Positions 30,523 through 38,608 of a stretch of DNA of 64,000 nt are shown here, one piece after another. The stretch spans positions 58,308 through 122,307 of the forward strand of contig LJSU01000018.1 of NCBI GenBank assembly GCA_001314705.1, read 5' to 3'. The notes beneath the pieces were generated by a model. It saw only the letters and a list, made by a program, of their open reading frames with translations. It was not told the origin of the DNA and made no database searches. The DNA is from Rhodobacteraceae bacterium HLUCCO07. GTDB lineage: Bacteria; Pseudomonadota; Alphaproteobacteria; Rhodobacterales; Rhodobacteraceae. A program made the position numbers and the translations under genes. Position 1 is the stretch's first letter. Each line of letters opens with the position of its first letter.

Positions 30523-30536
30523 TTGATCCAGATCAA
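30523..30536. promoter_or_regulatory. FNR/FnrL-type binding site upstream of ctaD
   Basis: The palindrome TTGAT-CCAG-ATCAA is a perfect match to the FNR consensus (TTGAT-N4-ATCAA). It is centred about 113 bp upstream of the ctaD start, between the cytochrome c2 terminator and ctaD. Oxygen-responsive FnrL control of terminal oxidase genes is known in Rhodobacter. Whether it acts as activator or repressor here depends on a transcription start I cannot place. Confidence 0.75.
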
Positions 30537-30611
30537 ATAATTTTGTCGCACCCCCTCTGTTCGAGGCGCGGCGCCGAGGCAAATCGGGACGATTCTACAG
30601 CCATCCGCGAT

Positions 30612-30643
30612 ACAACAAAAAACGGGGGGCTCGCACCCCCCGT
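30612..30643 (-). terminator. Intrinsic terminator after cytochrome c2
   Basis: An 8-bp perfect GC stem (ACGGGGGG, 30622-30629, with CCCCCCGT, 30636-30643) has a 6-nt loop. On the minus strand it is followed by TTTTTTGTTG. It ends the cytochrome c2 transcript and separates it from ctaD. Confidence 0.9.
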
Positions 30644-30689
30644 TCCGTGTTTCCATGACGCGCGGACCTTGCGGACCGATGCGGGCCGA

Positions 30690-31112
30690 TCACCCCTCGC
30701 CGTCGGTTTCCGAAAAGGTGGCCAGGTAGGCCGCCACGTCCTCTTGCCCCTTGCGCAGCTTGAACGTCATTTTCGACTGGTTCGGGAACCCTTGCCCATC
30801 GAGCCATTTGCGCGGGTCGGTCATGTATTCGGCCATCTCTTCTTCGGTCCAGACGAATTCGGCCTCGGCCGCGGCTTCGAGACCCTTGCCATAGCGGAAC
30901 CCGTCCACCGTGCCGGCCACGCGCCCGACGACACCATAAAGGTTCGGGCCGGTGCGACCACCGCGGACGACGGTTTCGCCGTCATCGGTCTCGATCATGT
31001 GGCAGGCCTTGCACTTGTTGAATTCCTTTTCCCCCTTCGCCGCGTCGCCTTCGGCGAAAGCCGGGGCAGCAAGGGCAAGGAGAGAGGCGGTAGCGGTCAG
31101 AAGCGTTTTCAT
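30690..31112 (-). CDS. cycA: Cytochrome c2
   Basis: This 140-residue protein is a periplasmic electron carrier between the bc1 complex and the oxidase. It has a signal peptide (residues 1-20, KTLLTATASLLALAAPAFA), the haem motif CKACH near residue 34-38, the class-typical RTGPNLYGVVGR loop, and the axial Met in SKMTFKL. The pattern closely follows Rhodobacter cytochrome c2. The ATG at 31112 has GAGGTAAAA directly before it and fits the signal peptide; an ATG at 31136 would add eight polar residues. It sits upstream of ctaD on the same strand, which fits shared respiratory use. Confidence 0.92.
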   Translation of the reverse strand: MKTLLTATASLLALAAPAFAEGDAAKGEKEFNKCKACHMIETDDGETVVRGGRTGPNLYGVVGRVAGTVDGFRYGKGLEAAAEAEFVWTEEEMAEYMTDPRKWLDGQGFPNQSKMTFKLRKGQEDVAAYLATFSETDGEG

Positions 31113-31252
31113 TTTTACCTCGTTTCGTTTCGACATCGATGGCGCTCAAACTTGGATATAACCTTGCGCCGTTCCCTGGCAAGCGCGGCTCTTCGGATCA
31201 ATTGTCGCAGAGCCAACCTTGCAGGGCAAGTGCCTCATCCCGGCCCGGCGCC

Positions 31253-31897
31253 CTAGAACACCTGTTGGAAAGTGCTTAAGAGCGCGTTGTCGAGGTCCTC
31301 CATCGTCACCGGCAGGCCAAGATCTACAAGGCTGGTCACTCCATGGCCGGTGATACCACAGGGCACGATGCCCGAGAAATGCTCCAGGTCGGGATCGACA
31401 TTGATCGAAATGCCGTGAAAGCTGATCCACTTGCGTAGGCGAATACCGATTGCTGCGATCTTGTCCTCGCGCGGGGTGCCATCGGGCAGGGCCGGTTTCT
31501 CGGGCCGGGGAACCCATACGCCGACACGACCCGGGCGGATCTCGCCGCGGATGTTGAACTGATCGAGCGTCGCGATCACCCACTGCTCAAGCTGGCCCAC
31601 GAAAAAGCGCACGTCATGGCCACGCCGGCCCACGTCAATCATTACGTAAACCACACGCTGGCCGGGACCGTGATAGGTGTATTGCCCGCCCCGCCGCGCC
31701 TCGAAAACCGGAAAGCGACCCGGATCTGTCAGATCTTCGCGCCGCGCCGACGTTCCCGCGGTGTAGAGCGGCGGATGCTCCAGCAGCCAGATGCATTCCT
31801 CCGCTTCGCCCGACGCGATCGCGGCGACCCGCGCCTCCATGAATCGCAGCGCTTCTTCGTAGTCGGTCAACCCGTCGGTGATTTTCCACTCTACCAT
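31253..31897 (-). CDS. lipB: Octanoyltransferase LipB
   Basis: This 214-residue cytosolic enzyme moves an octanoyl group from acyl carrier protein to lipoyl-dependent enzyme domains. The family motifs are present: [13 protein letters not shown], the [12 protein letters not shown] signature, the catalytic Lys146 (DKIAAIGIR) and the catalytic Cys180 ([14 protein letters not shown]). The ATG at 31897 is preferred; a GTG at 31903 is in frame. It follows proV at 118 bp on the same strand and precedes cytochrome c2. Confidence 0.95.
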   Translation of the reverse strand: MVEWKITDGLTDYEEALRFMEARVAAIASGEAEECIWLLEHPPLYTAGTSARREDLTDPGRFPVFEARRGGQYTYHGPGQRVVYVMIDVGRRGHDVRFFVGQLEQWVIATLDQFNIRGEIRPGRVGVWVPRPEKPALPDGTPREDKIAAIGIRLRKWISFHGISINVDPDLEHFSGIVPCGITGHGVTSLVDLGLPVTMEDLDNALLSTFQQVF

Positions 31898-32015
31898 GCC
31901 CACGGGATAGCACGCGCAGGTGCAGGGGCAAGCAAAAGCCCCCTTCGGCTGGGCGATCAGATGACGGGCTGCCCGTCTGCGGCCGCCGGAGCGTCAGGTC
32001 TCGCGAGAGGCCCCT

Positions 32016-33107
32016 TCAGCCGGGGCTCCTGCGTTTTGCATTGCGCATGCCGTCTCGTGCAGCTGCGGTCGGCACCAAGGCACGGACAAGTTTCTTCATG
32101 TCCAGATAACCGACATGGGTGCCGTTGCGCTTTACCGCATAGCTGAGCGCCGTATCCCCCCCGGACAGGGCGATCACCGACTCGAGCGTGGCATCGGCAT
32201 CAACCGTGCCCGCTACGGCCGGTGCGGCATCAAGGCCGGTATCCATGACCGACCGCACCCGAAGTACGCGGGCGCGGTTGATGTCGCTGATGAAGTCCAC
32301 GATGTAAGGGTCGTTCGGATTGAGCAGGATCTCCTGCGGCTCGCCCTGCTGAACAACCATTCCATCCTTGAGGATCACAAGGTGATCCGCGAGTTTGAGA
32401 GCCTCGTCCAGATCATGACTGATGAAGACGATGGTCTTGGTCAATTCCGTCTGCAATTCCAGCAAGAGATCCTGCATGTCGGTGCGGATCAACGGATCGA
32501 GCGCCGAAAACGCCTCGTCCATCAGCATGATCGGCGCGTTCGAGGTCAATGCGCGCGCAATGCCCACGCGCTGCTGCATCCCACCGGAAAGCTGATGCGG
32601 GTATTGCCCTTCCTGTCCGCCCAGACCGACCCGCTCGAGCCATCCGCGCGCGTCTTTCTCATAGCTGCTGCGATCCTCACCGCGCACGGACCGGGCCGTC
32701 CCCGCATTGTCGAGCACGGTCTTGTGCGGCAACAACGCGAAGTGCTGAAACACCATCGACATCTCCTTGCGGCGCAGTTCGCGCAGGCGCGCCTCGCCGA
32801 ACTCGATGATGTTCTCGCCATCGAGAACGATCTCGCCGACGGTCGGTTCGATCAGGCGATTGACATGCCGGATCAGTGTCGATTTGCCAGATCCCGACAG
32901 CCCCATGATGACCGTGATCTCGCCGTTTTTCATGTCGACGTTGATGTCCTGCAGACCCAGCACATGGCGATACTTTTCCCACAGTTCCGGCTTGTCCACG
33001 CCCGCGCGGACCTGTTCGAGCGCGCGCCGCGGATCGGGTCCGAAAATCTTGTAGAGATTGCGGATCGAGAGTTTGACGGTCTTTTCCATCGCCGCGGCCC
33101 CGTTCAT
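32016..33107 (-). CDS. proV: Betaine/proline-type ABC transporter ATPase (ProV), system 1
   Basis: This 363-residue ATPase drives a ProU/OpuA-type importer. The Walker A motif GLSGSGKST, the Q-loop MVFQHFALLPH, the signature LSGGMQQR and the Walker B MLMDEAFSALD are intact. A C-terminal extension after about residue 285 resembles a reduced CBS pair (YAVKRNGTHVGYLDMKKL). The ATG at 33107 overlaps the proW stop by 4 bp; the frame is open further but only across proW. It is the last gene of the run from 41082. The substrate-binding gene of the same system carries an internal stop, while this subunit looks functional. Confidence 0.93.
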   Translation of the reverse strand: MNGAAAMEKTVKLSIRNLYKIFGPDPRRALEQVRAGVDKPELWEKYRHVLGLQDINVDMKNGEITVIMGLSGSGKSTLIRHVNRLIEPTVGEIVLDGENIIEFGEARLRELRRKEMSMVFQHFALLPHKTVLDNAGTARSVRGEDRSSYEKDARGWLERVGLGGQEGQYPHQLSGGMQQRVGIARALTSNAPIMLMDEAFSALDPLIRTDMQDLLLELQTELTKTIVFISHDLDEALKLADHLVILKDGMVVQQGEPQEILLNPNDPYIVDFISDINRARVLRVRSVMDTGLDAAPAVAGTVDADATLESVIALSGGDTALSYAVKRNGTHVGYLDMKKLVRALVPTAAARDGMRNAKRRSPG

Positions 33108-34180
33108 GAGTTTCTCTGCACCGCACTTGCGGCATTGACGCGGGCCAGTGCCGCCTTGGTCACCCGGTCGAGGATGACCGCCAGAAGCACGATGCCAAGG
33201 CCCGCGATCAGGCCGACGCCAAGTTCGAGGTTGCGGATACCGCGCAGCACCAGCACGCCGAGGCCCGGCGCCGACACGAGCGAGGCGATCACCACCATCG
33301 CAAGGCTCATCATGATGGTCTGGTTCACACCCGCCATGATATTGGGCAGCGCAAGCGGGATCTGCACCCTGTAGAGTTTTTGCCGGTCGGTCATGCCGAA
33401 CGCGTCGGCTGCCTCGATCACCTCCTTGTCGACCAGCCGTATCCCGAGATCGGTCAGCCGGATCACCGGAACGATCGCGTAAAGGATGATGGCGATGCCA
33501 TAAAGCTTCGGTTCGGTCACGGAGAACAGGAAGATCAGAGGAATGAGATACACGAAAGGCGGCAACGTCTGGAGCATGTCGAGAACCGGGATCGTCATGC
33601 GCTGCAGCGTGTCGCTGCGCGACATCGCAATGCCGATCGGCACGCCCAGGAGCACGCACAACAGCGCGCAGACAAAGATGATCGCGAGCGTCTGCATCGC
33701 GAAATTGTAATGGTCGATAAACGCCAGAAAGAAGATCGAGAAGGCCACGAAGCCGACGAGCTTGAACGATTTGGACGCGAAATAGACCACCGCAAGCAAG
33801 AGCGGGATCATGATGAACCATGGCGTAGTCTGAAACGCGTAGAGCGCGCCTTCAAGAAACCAGCTCAGCGGCTGGGTGACCGGGTCGAGCACAACCTTCA
33901 GCGAGTCCTTGATGTCGAGAAACCCGCTTTCGACGCCCTTGGTCACTTCACGCGTGCGGGCAACCGCCGGACAGGCCTTGTTGAGGGCATCAAGAGAGGG
34001 GAAGGGCAACTCCCATAGCGAGACGCCGGAGGATCCGCCCCCTGCATCTGTGCCTCCGTCCGCGCCCTTGCCGGACCCCTGTGCCAGCAAGTCGGCCATG
34101 CTCATCGGGCCGGCAGTGGCATCCTTGTCGCACCATTCCCGCAGGCCCAGACCGTCGAAGATGAAATCATATGTCGCCAT
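33104..34180 (-). CDS. proW: Betaine/proline-type ABC transporter permease (ProW), system 1
   Basis: This 358-residue inner-membrane permease has an unusually long cytosolic N-terminus (about 110 residues, with a GGTDAGGGSSG linker). At least six membrane helices follow, and the permease EAA-like loop EAADAFGMTDRQKLYRVQIPLALPNIMAG. The ATG at 34180 is chosen for the GGGAGAG ribosome site; the frame is open to 34234. It is intact across its length, unlike the second proW at 49413. It is coupled by a 4-bp overlap to proV and follows the interrupted proX. Confidence 0.93.
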   Translation of the reverse strand: MATYDFIFDGLGLREWCDKDATAGPMSMADLLAQGSGKGADGGTDAGGGSSGVSLWELPFPSLDALNKACPAVARTREVTKGVESGFLDIKDSLKVVLDPVTQPLSWFLEGALYAFQTTPWFIMIPLLLAVVYFASKSFKLVGFVAFSIFFLAFIDHYNFAMQTLAIIFVCALLCVLLGVPIGIAMSRSDTLQRMTIPVLDMLQTLPPFVYLIPLIFLFSVTEPKLYGIAIILYAIVPVIRLTDLGIRLVDKEVIEAADAFGMTDRQKLYRVQIPLALPNIMAGVNQTIMMSLAMVVIASLVSAPGLGVLVLRGIRNLELGVGLIAGLGIVLLAVILDRVTKAALARVNAASAVQRNS

Positions 34181-34276
34181 GTCCCGGCTCTCCCTGCGCG
34201 GCCCTTGACGGGCCTGGTCTTGTTTGTTGGGCAAACGGGGCCGCGCATACTACGCAGCCCCGTCCCGAGGTATGGT

Positions 34277-35239
34277 CTACTGGATGATCGCGCCCAGCTT
34301 CTCGCCGGCCTCGTCGTTCACCCAATCCATCCAGGTATCCTTGTTCTGGGTCAGGAAATAGACAGCGGCCTCTTCTGCAGAGGCGCTGTTATCGGCCTGC
34401 CATGCCAGCAGGTTGCTCAACTCCTGCGTACCGAAGGAGATATTGCTCACCAACTCGAAGATGTCCGGGTTGCGCTCGGCGAAATCCGCGGTCACGACGG
34501 TCAGCACCGGCGCCGCCGGGTAGGCCGATTTGCCCGGAGTCTCGCAATCCTGCGTCTGGTTGCATTCATGGATTTCGGGATCATGCGGCCCCATGTCCAC
34601 CGCGACCATGTCATAGCGGCCCAGAATGGCGGTCGGCCCCCAATAGTAGCCAAACCACGGTTCCTTGTTCTCGTAGGCCGAGGCCATCGAGGCGGGCAGC
34701 GTATCGCCCGAGCCGTGGTTGAACACCTCGATACCGTGGCCCTCGAAATCGAACGCCTCCACGAGGTTGTCATTGGCGATCCGGCAGCCCCAGCCGTCGG
34801 GGCAGTTGTGGAAACGCCCGCCCACCAGTTCGGGATTTTCAAGTACGCCTTCGATCGTGGCCAGTTCGGGATGCTCCTCGACCAGATAGTCGGGCACCCA
34901 CCAGTTCTCGCTGCCGCCTTCGGCAAAGACATCGGCGGCCTTGAGCACCTTGCCCTCCTCGTTGAGCCGGAAATAGGCGGGCGCCGAGTTGACCCAGAGT
35001 TCGGGCACGATATCGGGCTCGTTGTTTTCGGCCAGCGACGTGATCGCCGTTGTTGTCGCCGACGGCACGACCGTCACGTCACAATCATAACCCTATGTCA
35101 TCAGGAACTCGGTGATCCGCGTGATGATCTGCCCCGACGCCCAATTCATTTCTGCGACCGAGACACGCCCGCAATCGGCAAGCGCGACGGTCGGCAAGGC
35201 AACCCCGGCAAAGGCCGCGGCGATAAGTGTTCGTTTCAT
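34277..35239 (-). pseudogene. proX: Betaine-type substrate-binding protein (ProX), interrupted by TAG
   Basis: This gene would make a ~320-residue periplasmic glycine-betaine/proline-betaine binding protein for ABC system 1. It begins with GGGAGA, an ATG at 35239 and a Sec signal peptide (KRTLIAAAFAGVALPTVALA). The mature start (VSVAEMNWASGQIITRITEFL) is normal. Codon 49 is TAG (35093-35095), then the same frame continues into GYDCDVTVVPSATTTAI and the rest of the domain without another stop. Homologues usually have a sense codon (often Glu, Lys or Gln) before this Gly-Tyr, so a single base change accounts for it. The downstream permease and ATPase look intact. Confidence 0.88.
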
Positions 35240-35290
35240 TGTCAATCTCCCTTTCAAGTGGATGGTTTTGTCGTTTTCTTGCTGCAAAAG

Positions 35291-35932
35291 TCAGTCATTG
35301 TCGCTTCCCCGTGCACCAGCCCCGGCCAAGGAATCCGCCGAGGTCGGCACGGTGATGCGCAGCATCAAGGCGTTGAGAGCGGCGTATTGGCCGGGCTCCA
35401 CCGTCCCGAGATGGACCCGGGGCCAACACGATCTTGCAGTTCCGGTTGAGGCATGCGGCTCAAGGCGCACCGCCAGCGGGCCCACCGCGTCCATGTCACC
35501 TGTCATGGTCGGGGCCTCGCCCGGAGCGATGACCGCCGTTGCGCCCTTCCAGTTCAACCGCAGGGTCTGCCCGGAGCGGGCAGCCGCATAAGCGCAAAAG
35601 GGCAAGAGGAAGCCTGGATGGCACAGTTCGGAAAACCTCTGCCCGCGATGGCTTGCACCGTCGGACAGCCCCGAGGAGTCCGCGATCGCCATGCCCGCGC
35701 GCAACGGGCAACCCGGCGCGCTGGCGGGGCGTGACAGAATACCGATCAGCGCATTTGCCCAGTCCAGCCCGGCCCGGGCAAGCCAGCAAGCGGCCGCGGC
35801 CCCCTCCTCGGCTTCGCCCCATGTCCGACCCGCGCCGCGAATGGCCCGCAGTGACAGTGCACCGATCTCGGACAGCGACAGGTGCAGAACCTGCGTTGCT
35901 TCGTGCATCTCCACAGCGGTGCAGTCAGGCAT
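35291..35932 (-). CDS. DUF3726-like protein
   Basis: This 213-residue cytosolic protein has no signal or membrane segment. The N-terminal half (LSLSEIGALSLRAIRGAGRTWGEAEEG, then ACWLARAGLDWANAL) matches my recollection of DUF3726, a family without known activity. The start ATG at 35932 overlaps the upstream gene by 8 bp, so the two are coupled. It lies between the uncharacterised 553-residue gene and proX in the catabolic-looking operon, which suggests a role in handling the transported substrate. The family name is from memory and not checked. Confidence 0.65.
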   Translation of the reverse strand: MPDCTAVEMHEATQVLHLSLSEIGALSLRAIRGAGRTWGEAEEGAAAACWLARAGLDWANALIGILSRPASAPGCPLRAGMAIADSSGLSDGASHRGQRFSELCHPGFLLPFCAYAAARSGQTLRLNWKGATAVIAPGEAPTMTGDMDAVGPLAVRLEPHASTGTARSCWPRVHLGTVEPGQYAALNALMLRITVPTSADSLAGAGARGSDND

Positions 35933-37583
35933 CTTGCACCCTCCCGGTCATCATCTCGGGATAGGGCGCGCCCTGAAACAGGCTGATCCGCACCCAGCGG
36001 TCCGAGCGCGGATCGAACCGCGTCGCCCCGAAAAACGCCAGCTTGCATCGCAAGAGGTCGATCGGCAGCATGTCCGCAGCGATCAGGTTGTCACGGATTT
36101 CGGCAAACGGGTGACGCCCGGTGATCTGCGCGCGGCGCAGAGCCGGACGATGCTCGGGATGGGCCAGAAGCAGATGTGCAACGGGCATGTCGCCCGGCTT
36201 TCCCTCAAGTGCGCGCCAGAGCGCCGCGGCCTGCCGCCCGGTGTCCAGCGGCAGTTCGCACTCGGCCCCCGGTTCATCAAAGCGTTCGCCCAGCCGCGGT
36301 TCGAGCTTGTCCTCGGAAATATACCAGAACCGGGCGGAATGTTCGTGAGCCGTGTAATCGACATCCAGTGCCCAAGCATAATGCGTTCTGAGTGTGGCAC
36401 GCAGATCCCCGACACGCATGGCACCATCAATCGGGAAATGCGCTTCTTCATCGGCGTCCATGCAATCGCCTAGGCCGTCGATCAGGTCGCCATGCGGCTC
36501 CAGCATGGCAGCGAGCAGCGCCTCCTGCCCTTCCAGCGGAAGGCTGGTCTGCCCCCAGCGCCAGAGATTGTCCCACGGGTGCGTCGCGTACCGGTCCCAT
36601 CGTTCGGTGACATGGGCCATTGTCCGCGCAAGACCGTCGCGCAGATCGGACAGTTTCGCGCGCTGGATCGGGTGTGCGCTTGCCCAGAGCAAGGCATTCT
36701 CCTGCGCAGCACGCAAGGCCGCAAGGAACCCGGCGAATTCGGCCTCGCCAACCGCTTCCTGCGCTCGCACCCGGGCCAGCGCCTCTTCGCGCGCCACCAT
36801 CCAGTTGTTGAGCAGGACAGGATGACGGATCAGGAACGGCGCCATCCCGAGTCCCGTGGAGTTGCCGACGCCCAGCCCACGTTTGAGTTCCGGTGCCAGC
36901 CGCACTGCATTGGCGCCACCACGCGCACGGGCCAGATGCTCGACCAGATCGACTGTGAAGGAACGCGTAAGCCAGACCGACAGCATCTCGGCCTGGAAGG
37001 GCGCGCGCATCTCGGGGCGTTCGACAATCGCGGCGCGATCCGCCGCGCCGAACTTGCCCGAGCCATAAACAGCCGTGGTGCGCATGAGATACCCGGTCTC
37101 CAACAGCATGTCCGCATTGGGCTGTTGCCCGCGGGCCAAGCTCTCGACCACATGATCGAAAAGGCGCACGGAACGATTGGCACGGCTCAGAGACAGCTCG
37201 TTTGGCGTGACACGCCCAGCCTCCTGCAATGGCACGTTGGCCGCCAGCCGGTCGAGGTCATCAGCGTCGGGCGTGCCATCAAAAAGCGCGAACGTCGCAT
37301 CCCATGCCGTCGCGATCACCCGGTCGGACCGTTGATCGTCGGGCAGGTCATGGGCAAAGGCAACAAGGCTATAGGTCCGCACGGGCCCGATGGCGCGATA
37401 GACCGCGCGCCCCACGCCCTGCGCGTCGATATCCCAAACCGGCCGGTCAAAACCCCAGCCTTCGCTTTGCATCCGGCGCAACAACTGGCGCAGGAATGAA
37501 AGCCGTGTCGGATGATTGCACCCCATGCGGGCAAGGCGCATGACATCGTCGGGATCGCGCCGAAAGGTCCGCGCCTGCGGCAT
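35925..37583 (-). CDS. Uncharacterised conserved protein (~553 residues)
   Basis: I do not recognise a domain with known activity. The protein looks cytosolic, helical and well folded, with no signal peptide or membrane segment. Distinct stretches are DDVMRLARMGCNHPTRLSFL near the start, GYLMRTTAVYGSGKFG near the middle, RGLGVGNSTGLGMAPFLI, and SEDKLEPRLGERFDEPG towards the end. The start is ambiguous. The ATG at 37583 follows a CAGGG site, but a GTG at 37607 would overlap the dipeptidase stop by 4 bp (GTGA), the commoner coupling in this operon. The upstream extension to 37766 only shadows the dipeptidase gene. Its place between an M19-type protein and a DUF3726-like protein makes a catabolic role likely. 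Confidence 0.75.
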   Translation of the reverse strand: MPQARTFRRDPDDVMRLARMGCNHPTRLSFLRQLLRRMQSEGWGFDRPVWDIDAQGVGRAVYRAIGPVRTYSLVAFAHDLPDDQRSDRVIATAWDATFALFDGTPDADDLDRLAANVPLQEAGRVTPNELSLSRANRSVRLFDHVVESLARGQQPNADMLLETGYLMRTTAVYGSGKFGAADRAAIVERPEMRAPFQAEMLSVWLTRSFTVDLVEHLARARGGANAVRLAPELKRGLGVGNSTGLGMAPFLIRHPVLLNNWMVAREEALARVRAQEAVGEAEFAGFLAALRAAQENALLWASAHPIQRAKLSDLRDGLARTMAHVTERWDRYATHPWDNLWRWGQTSLPLEGQEALLAAMLEPHGDLIDGLGDCMDADEEAHFPIDGAMRVGDLRATLRTHYAWALDVDYTAHEHSARFWYISEDKLEPRLGERFDEPGAECELPLDTGRQAAALWRALEGKPGDMPVAHLLLAHPEHRPALRRAQITGRHPFAEIRDNLIAADMLPIDLLRCKLAFFGATRFDPRSDRWVRISLFQGAPYPEMMTGRVQDA

Positions 37584-37603
37584 CGGATTCAGCCCTGCGC
37601 AGG

Positions 37604-38608
37604 TCACTGCGCCGCCTCCCGGCGACCGTGCTTCAAATTTCCGAAACTCTGGGCAAAGAAGCGCGCCCAGTTCCCGCCCATGATCGCGGCCACGTCTTCG
37701 ACCGAGAAGCCCACCTCGCGCAGCCCCGTCTCGATCCGCCCGAAATCGCGATTGTCGCGAAACCATTCGGGCATCGGCGGAAAACCTGGATTGTCGGCGC
37801 TGCCTTCACCATAATCGCGGGCCTTGGTCCACCGGCCCGAGCGCATCCAGTCCACCACGCTGTCGGGTTGATCCTGGCACAGGTCGGTGCCGATCCCGAT
37901 CCGTGACACGCCCATCAGGTCCGCGGTGCGGGCAACCATTTCGCAGAACTCCGCCAGGGTGCAATCACTGCCGCCGCGCAGATGGTGCGGATAAGCGGAA
38001 AAGCCCAGCATCCCGCCACTCTCCGCCAATGCGTGCAGAACGCGGTCGGATTTGTTGCGCAGCGCCGGGTGCCAGCCGGCAGGATTGGCATGCGTGATCG
38101 CGATGGGGCGCGAGGAATGCGCGATGGCATCCAGGGTCGAGCGTTCGCCCGAATGGCTCATGTCGATGACCATCCCCACGCGGTTCATTTCGGCGACGAC
38201 CTCGCGCCCCATCCGGGTGAGACCCGTGTCCTCTGCCTCGTAACATCCCGAGGCCAGCAAGGACTGGTTGTTATAGGTGAGTTGCATGAAGCGCAGGCCA
38301 AGGCGGTGCAGCACCTCCACAAGGCCGATGTCATCCTCGATGCAGGACGGGTTCTGTGCACCAAAGAAGATCGCGGTGCGCCCGGTCTGGCGGGCAAGGT
38401 CTATGTCCTCGGCGGCGAACCCCTGAAAGATCAGTTCTGGAAATCGCTCGAACCAGCGATTCCAGGATTCGATGTTCAGCACCGTCTCGCGGAAATTCTC
38501 GTGATAGGCTATGGTCACATGTACCGCGTCGACACCACCCGCGCGCATCTGGCGAAAGATCCTTTCCGACCAGTTGGCATATTGCAGCGCGTCGATACGT
38601 GGGGTCAT
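37604..38608 (-). CDS. M19 membrane-dipeptidase-like protein
   Basis: This 334-residue protein has the M19 (renal dipeptidase) TIM-barrel pattern: NRVGMVIDMSHSGE, AITHANPAGWHPALRNKSD, and RIGIGTDLCQDQPD, which supply the later metal-site His and Asp. The usual first zinc motif (H-x-D near the N-terminus) is missing, replaced by RIDALQYANW. This, with the TGLTRMGREVVAEMNRVG region, resembles from memory the dipeptidase-like gene beside the dimethylglycine demethylase genes in Pseudomonas (PA5396). The true reaction is open. It overlaps the aldehyde dehydrogenase stop by 4 bp. Confidence 0.85.
   Translation of the reverse strand: MTPRIDALQYANWSERIFRQMRAGGVDAVHVTIAYHENFRETVLNIESWNRWFERFPELIFQGFAAEDIDLARQTGRTAIFFGAQNPSCIEDDIGLVEVLHRLGLRFMQLTYNNQSLLASGCYEAEDTGLTRMGREVVAEMNRVGMVIDMSHSGERSTLDAIAHSSRPIAITHANPAGWHPALRNKSDRVLHALAESGGMLGFSAYPHHLRGGSDCTLAEFCEMVARTADLMGVSRIGIGTDLCQDQPDSVVDWMRSGRWTKARDYGEGSADNPGFPPMPEWFRDNRDFGRIETGLREVGFSVEDVAAIMGGNWARFFAQSFGNLKHGRREAAQ

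Noticed and set aside
33108-33821. N-terminal extension of proV
   Set aside because: This part of the frame lies over proW and reads as low-quality Arg/His-rich sequence. The ATG at 33107 with a 4-bp overlap is the natural start.
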